In this document: positions 24,239 to 27,829 of the stretch, piece after piece
Numbering within the stretch: position 1 is the first letter of the stretch
How the letters are laid out: every line of letters begins with the position of its first letter
Assembly (NCBI GenBank): GCA_964428185.1
Contig: CAYRXH010000031.1
Coordinates: 1-27,829 of the forward strand
DNA: 27,829 nt
DNA from: CAYMAZ01 sp964428185
GTDB taxonomy: Bacteria > Bacteroidota > Bacteroidia > Bacteroidales > DTU049
Direction: 5' to 3'
Translations under genes and position numbers: made by a program
Notes under the pieces: model-generated
What the model saw: only the letters and a program-made list of their open reading frames with translations
Database searches by the model: none
Told to the model about the DNA's origin: nothing

Positions 24239-24946
24239 CTACTTTTTAATACATCTGACAGAGAATCCAAATTCCTTGTCTCCCTGAGGATAATGAATAA
24301 CCTGAGCACTTGAGTTGTTCATATAGAAATATGAACCAAAATCAGGATTTGCAGCTTCGGTGGCAGACCAGAAAAAAGCACTGTTCTTCAATCCAACATA
24401 TGCCGAAGTATTGTGAAATCCTCCGGGCAAAGCCGCAAACTCATAATTGTCAGTAGCTCCTGTATTTGGGCTGTTCCAATGTGTTGTACCGGTTTCTTTC
24501 AGTTTTCCTCCGGCCACACTTGCACCACCAACAAAATTAATCAGGGTCATCCAATCTGAGTCGGTGGGCATTCGCCATCCTTCAGGGCAAAGTTTCCCTG
24601 TGTTAACAGCATGCCAGTTGTATAGGCATCCGTAAGTAGATTTGTAAGATGCATTGTCTTCGTACCACCCCATTCCGGCGGTTCCAGGGCAGGTGGCTCA
24701 GTCGTATTCGAGAAAATTCAGAATGGTGCTGCCATCTGTCAGTCTGTTGGTTTTCAGGTTTTCTGCCATCCATACCTGAGACCCTATAGTCACAGTGGCA
24801 TAAACATTCCCGTCAATATCAGTGACGGTGATGGGTTCATCATCAATGTCGTCGTCATCCTTGTCTTTTTTACATGCAGAAAAAAACAAAGGAAGAGCAA
24901 GAGCAACAACAAAAATGCCCATTATCTTCTTGTTAAATCTTTTCAT
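24239..24946 (-). pseudogene. FISUMP-domain lipoprotein interrupted by an in-frame TGA
   Basis: The frame encodes a lipoprotein leader (lipobox LFFSAC, C25), an acidic linker and a 'Fibrobacter succinogenes major paralogous' (FISUMP) domain. Its start, DIDGNVYATVTIGSQVWMAENL, stops at LEYD-TGA (24698-24700). The same frame then continues uninterrupted with ATCPGTAGMGWYEDN, LYNWHAVNTGKLCPEGWRMP, GGKLKETGTTHWNSP and GFSVRCIKK, the rest of the domain, to 24239. A single change TGG to TGA would explain it. A longer 5' extension to a TTG at 24991 is ruled out by the promoter at 24972-25002. The function of the family is not firmly known; it is exported. The gene keeps its promoter and terminator, so the lesion is recent or an assembly error. 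Confidence 0.8.
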
Positions 24947-24971
24947 AAAGTGATTTTGTTTGATGAAGGAA

Positions 24972-25002
24972 CAAAGATACATCAAAAACAATCAAAATAC
25001 AA
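24972..25002 (-). promoter_or_regulatory. Promoter of the FISUMP gene (TTG-N20-TATCTTTG)
   Basis: The minus strand has TTG (25002-25000), 20 nt, then TATCTTTG (24979-24972), a full match. The ATG at 24946 is 25 nt downstream, which supports that start. Confidence 0.65.
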
Positions 25003-25019
25003 AAAAAATTTAACCCATA

Positions 25020-25757
25020 TTATTTTTCAGCAACAGCAATGTACCCTAAGGGAAACTTTTGAGATGTTCTGAGCGAAATCCTCTTTCCAATTCCTGTCTT
25101 AACAAAACATAGGCATGACCACTGAGCGAACCGACACAAACACCTGCCAATCAATGGAATATGATATACATTTTTGGCAAAGATATCAGCCATTACTTCA
25201 GGAGATCCTCCGACAGCAGTAATTTCAATATGCTGAAAACCGGCATCTGACAATAAATCATGCAGGGCAAACCTGGTATATCTGAAGAAGTCATGTGGTT
25301 CTTCGTGCAGCCAATAAAGAAAGGGTACATTCAATATAAGTTTTCCACCAGGCCCGAGTATTCTGAATATTTCTCCCAATAGCTGCTCAGGCTTTCTGAT
25401 ATGCTCGAGCACATCCGACAACAATGCTGTATCAAATTCATTATCTTCAAATTCAAGTTTTTTATTCAGATCAGTTATAGAATCAATAAAAAGATTTGAA
25501 TGAACAGATTCAGCCCAGTCAACACATATATTTTCACTTATATAATCTTTATAGGCCTCATAAAACGGGACATTTCCACATCCAAGATCAATCAGTTTCC
25601 CTTTGAAATGCTCTTTTATTATGGCAGAATAATGCATTCCTATCAAATTTACTGATAGCCTTGAAGAAAGATGCACCTGTCCTTTATCACGGTTGGCACG
25701 CAGAATGTTGTTTTTAAAAATAAATTTTGTGGGAACCCATTGTTCAATATTCTTCAT
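25020..25757 (-). CDS. Class I SAM-dependent methyltransferase
   Basis: This 245-aa protein has a Methyltransf_11-type Rossmann fold. SAM motif I is KLIDLGCGNVPF (DLGCG at 57-61), acidic D80 ends beta 2 (ICVDWAES), and FDTALLSDVLEHIRKPEQLL plus LGPGGKLILNVPF are motifs II-III. The sequence after it (HEEPHDFFRYTRFALHDLLSDAGF) is typical of methyltransferases found in surface-polysaccharide regions, such as those acting on sugars or lipid intermediates. The substrate is unknown. It is cytoplasmic. It starts 18 nt after the RHH-like gene and probably uses its promoter. Confidence 0.88.
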   Translation of the reverse strand: MKNIEQWVPTKFIFKNNILRANRDKGQVHLSSRLSVNLIGMHYSAIIKEHFKGKLIDLGCGNVPFYEAYKDYISENICVDWAESVHSNLFIDSITDLNKKLEFEDNEFDTALLSDVLEHIRKPEQLLGEIFRILGPGGKLILNVPFLYWLHEEPHDFFRYTRFALHDLLSDAGFQHIEITAVGGSPEVMADIFAKNVYHIPLIGRCLCRFAQWSCLCFVKTGIGKRISLRTSQKFPLGYIAVAEK

Positions 25758-25775
25758 GGGAAATTGCTCTGGATA

Positions 25776-26036
25776 TTAAAATTTTATCTCCATTTGCTTC
25801 TTTTTATCCTCTTCACAGAGAAACTGCTTGCCTGGTGTAATTTTTTTCCACTGATTCAGATCGTGCAACACTTGCCTTAGATAAAGACTAACTGCCTGCT
25901 TTAATACTCTGGGAGGTGTACTTTGCGTATAAGCACAGTGTTGTCGGAGTAGTTCATACTGATTTCTTGAAATTGTAACAGTATATTTACGTGGCTTTGT
26001 AGCTTTCTTTCTTCGTTTTCTTTTTTTATAGGACAT
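25776..26036 (-). CDS. Small basic ribbon-helix-helix-like protein
   Basis: From the ATG at 26036 this is an 86-aa protein. It opens with a very basic arm (SYKKRKRRKKATKPRKY). A strand TVTIS and two helices (NQYELLRQHCAYTQ, PRVLKQAVSLYLRQV) follow, the pattern of ribbon-helix-helix DNA-binding proteins. The C-terminus is charged and disordered. I did not recognise a specific family; an antitoxin or regulator is possible, but no toxin is adjacent. In-frame ATGs at 26048 and 26063 exist; the latter lies inside the predicted -7 box, so it is unlikely. The methyltransferase gene follows after 18 nt. Confidence 0.6.
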   Translation of the reverse strand: MSYKKRKRRKKATKPRKYTVTISRNQYELLRQHCAYTQSTPPRVLKQAVSLYLRQVLHDLNQWKKITPGKQFLCEEDKKKQMEIKF

Positions 26037-26060
26037 AACAGCTCTCATTGAGATAAAGCA

Positions 26061-26093
26061 CAAAAGTAAGAATTAATATTAAACTGAATTCAA
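26061..26093 (-). promoter_or_regulatory. Promoter of the RHH-like/methyltransferase pair (TTG-N22-TACTTTTG)
   Basis: The minus strand has TTG (26093-26091), 22 nt, then TACTTTTG (26068-26061), a full -7 match. The predicted start of transcription, about 26054, leaves about an 18-nt leader before the ATG at 26036. The remainder of the gap up to 26155 shows only a small palindrome (GAACGTTC, 26114-26121). Confidence 0.55.
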
Positions 26094-26155
26094 GAAAATG
26101 CAGTTTCAGATTGAACGTTCACAGAACCAGAATGCAATGCTTCTGTATAATTCCA

Positions 26156-27622
26156 CTATCGTGGGTTATCCCAGAATTCATCAACCCTGCTTCCCCATCC
26201 CCAGTCACTCTTTTGCAGATCCGGATCATTTGTTGCAAAATTTCGCTGATTCAGCTTCACTTGCCACTGATAATCCTGAACTTCGCCAAATGCATCAGAA
26301 TGAAGGAGTTCATAGTCATTGGTAACAAGATCCCTGTTATAGAAAACAAATTTCCTGTTTCGCTGGTTATCCAGTTGATAATAGTGCCAGATTTCATAAG
26401 GATAGGTGCTGGGTTCATTATCGCGGCTTACAATTGTGTTTGGAGGTCCATACTGCAAATACACTCTTCCTCTGTCTGATTGATAGCCCTTTTTAATCTT
26501 TGTGGAATAGGCCTGTTGCACTTTCTGAACTTCAACATAATAGTTGTTCCATGCTGTTTCAGGATCTTCACTACGGCTTGTCCAAAATGCATAGAAGAAC
26601 TGCTGTAGACGCTGAACATCGGCTGATTTGGTCTGATTGTCAATAAAGGATTTCTCATTGTTAGTGGCAATGGGTCTTGTGGATCTGATAAATTCTGCAA
26701 GCGTGTCACGAGAAGTATATTTCATGACAAATGAATTCTCATAAGCCTGTGTCATTGCAAGATAATCAGCATCAGCAGCAGGATTGCTTCTCTGAAAAAA
26801 CAATTTGTTCACAGAAAGGAGTTCATTGTTTTTATCTCTGAGTTCAACAACAAGCAAATAATTTCCTGAAGGTAATGCTGTGATATCAAACTGATGCATA
26901 AAACTCAGCACATCCTTGGATTTTTCCCTTTTAAAAGTCTGCAATTCAGCAGTAATTCTATGAGTTTCCAATTGCTCAATATATGACTTTATCAGAAATG
27001 ACTCTTCAGGTCCCGGATTGATTTGAGTATTATAAATTTCACAATAAAATGTCAGTGAAGAAACACTTTTAGGATAAAAATTGAGCGGGAGTGGTAACAG
27101 TTCGTAGCCTGCTTTTGTAAAAATATTCTGCTCTTCAGATTTCTGAAACCTCTCAACCAGCTGAATTCCAGAAACAGAAGTCATCTCCGGTTGATAGTCA
27201 AGACTTACTTGTTCGAGTATATACAAGGGATCAAAGGGTGATTTTGTATCAACCAGTTTGAATTCAATATCATAGGTGCCGTTTGGCAATGCAAATCTCT
27301 GAACATCGACCAGAGAAAAATTTACTTTTGATGTGTCATCAATCAAAGGGCTTTTCAGGTTCAGTTTTTTAAAATCCACAATATTATCCCCTTGCTTGAA
27401 TAGAATTGTCAGTTCCACCTGGGCAGAATATTTACCGTCTTCAGGAGTTCCAAAATATAGTGAATGGCCAAGAATGGTAAGATACGTTTCAACATACGGA
27501 CCCTGCTCGGGTGAATAGAATGTTGAATATGAAAAAAAAGGGGCAATATCTTTTGCATTTTCCTGAGCAAACAAGCCAGTCAGAATCATGAAAAGGGCTG
27601 ACAAAATATATATCTTTTTCAT
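26156..27622 (-). CDS. GWxTD domain-containing protein
   Basis: This 488-aa exported protein has a signal peptide (residues 1-20, ending GLFAQ), an N-terminal half of beta strands (about 25-290) and the GWxTD domain at about 300-460. The eponymous motif is GYQSDRG (379-385) instead of GWxTD, followed by the family's RVYLQYGPPN and the YEIWHYY strand. The domain is widespread in Bacteroidota and Acidobacteria; its biochemical function is unknown. No partner gene is obvious: the next gene on this strand belongs to a separate transcript. It has its own promoter. Confidence 0.9.
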   Translation of the reverse strand: MKKIYILSALFMILTGLFAQENAKDIAPFFSYSTFYSPEQGPYVETYLTILGHSLYFGTPEDGKYSAQVELTILFKQGDNIVDFKKLNLKSPLIDDTSKVNFSLVDVQRFALPNGTYDIEFKLVDTKSPFDPLYILEQVSLDYQPEMTSVSGIQLVERFQKSEEQNIFTKAGYELLPLPLNFYPKSVSSLTFYCEIYNTQINPGPEESFLIKSYIEQLETHRITAELQTFKREKSKDVLSFMHQFDITALPSGNYLLVVELRDKNNELLSVNKLFFQRSNPAADADYLAMTQAYENSFVMKYTSRDTLAEFIRSTRPIATNNEKSFIDNQTKSADVQRLQQFFYAFWTSRSEDPETAWNNYYVEVQKVQQAYSTKIKKGYQSDRGRVYLQYGPPNTIVSRDNEPSTYPYEIWHYYQLDNQRNRKFVFYNRDLVTNDYELLHSDAFGEVQDYQWQVKLNQRNFATNDPDLQKSDWGWGSRVDEFWDNPR

Positions 27623-27651
27623 TGTTAAATTTTTTTTGAATTAATATACTG

Positions 27652-27683
27652 CAAATTTACATGAAAATTTTATTTACACACAA
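27652..27683 (-). promoter_or_regulatory. Promoter of the GWxTD gene (TTG-N21-TAAATTTG)
   Basis: The minus strand reads TTG (27683-27681), 21 nt, then TAAATTTG (27659-27652), a full -7 match 29 nt before the ATG at 27622. Confidence 0.65.
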
Positions 27684-27720
27684 GCGAATAAAAATCTACC
27701 ATGTCTTAAAGCGATTTACG

Positions 27721-27737
27721 TCCCGCCGTTGGCGGGA
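27721..27737. repeat. GC-rich 7-bp inverted repeat at the right intergenic region
   Basis: TCCCGCC and GGCGGGA pair around a GTT loop in otherwise AT-rich DNA. It lies between the divergent GWxTD promoter and a plus-strand TATATTTG at 27744-27751. No T-run follows, so it is not a standard terminator. It could be an operator or a copy of a dispersed palindrome; no second copy is in the window. Confidence 0.55.
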
Positions 27738-27743
27738 TAATCT

Positions 27744-27751
27744 TATATTTG
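27744..27751 (+). promoter_or_regulatory. Putative plus-strand -7 box (TATATTTG)
   Basis: TATATTTG matches the consensus in full and points toward the right edge, where no ORF begins within the remaining 78 nt. It may serve a gene outside the window. The nearest upstream TTG lies in the hairpin loop at only 12 nt spacing, so the -33 element is unsupported. Confidence 0.35.
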
Positions 27752-27829
27752 CGCATTTAAACATCAAATTAATTAGGCTCTATTCTAAATACAGAGTGAT
27801 TTATATATAGTTAAGTTTTGTTATCAAAT

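Noticed and set aside
24698..24700. TGA recoded as tryptophan or selenocysteine
   Set aside because: TGA is used as an ordinary stop elsewhere in the window (2197-2199, 9831-9833), and no selenocysteine context or related enzyme is present.
26111..26479. 122-aa plus-strand ORF at the 3' end of the GWxTD gene
   Set aside because: It is antisense to a conserved domain and hydrophobic only because of that strand's composition.

Overview
This AT-rich window reads as chromosomal DNA of a member of the Bacteroidota, probably an anaerobic or environmental Bacteroidales-like lineage; I cannot name a genus. The evidence is a PorP/SprF protein and a CHU_C-type (gliding-motility C-terminal domain) secretion substrate of the type IX secretion system, a GWxTD-family protein, a FISUMP-domain lipoprotein, starts without clear Shine-Dalgarno sequences, and several promoters of the Bacteroidota form TTG-N19-22-TAnnTTTG. 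I see no rRNA, tRNA, CRISPR array, phage or insertion sequence.

Layout. 25-2199 (+): peptidase T, a ferritin-like diiron protein and a low-molecular-weight phosphatase/arsenate-reductase-like protein, tightly packed. 2269-3285 (+): a lone MCE/MlaD lipid-transport protein, convergent with an unrecognised 78-aa gene. 3611-7124 (-): a compact T9SS-linked trio made of a SprB-repeat/CHU_C adhesin, a PorP/SprF protein and a PD40 beta-propeller protein that ends in a SPOR-like domain. 7218-9235 (-): lipoprotein, LolD ATPase and TIGR01777 epimerase. 9363-10321 (+): a stand-alone P-type-ATPase-like HAD protein and a hotdog thioesterase. 10337-11046 (-): a possible 43-aa basic peptide and a TPR pseudogene with two lesions.

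11213-14587 (+): GMP synthase followed by a LysM protein fused to a periplasmic-binding-protein-like domain. 14601-15410 (-): inositol-monophosphatase family. 15584-17683 (+): a five-repeat DUF349 protein behind a good promoter. 17739-22149: a small surface-glycan module with a Wzx-like flippase (+) facing, tail to tail, a WecF-like glycosyltransferase, a VioA/WecE-like sugar aminotransferase and a PglD/VioB-like acetyltransferase (-). Together these could make, attach and flip a lipid-linked glycan carrying an N-acylated 4-amino-4,6-dideoxyhexose.

22251-24035 (-): a long acyl-CoA dehydrogenase with a strong terminator. 24239-24946 (-): a FISUMP lipoprotein interrupted by one in-frame TGA. 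25020-26036 (-): a ribbon-helix-helix-like small protein and a SAM methyltransferase. 26156-27622 (-): a GWxTD protein. The right edge holds a GC-rich hairpin and a possible plus-strand promoter for a gene beyond the window.

Most of the window is ordinary Bacteroidota core genome. The parts that deserve a second look are the SPOR-for-OmpA variant of the T9SS trio, the enterobacterial-common-antigen-like glycan module, and the two broken genes.
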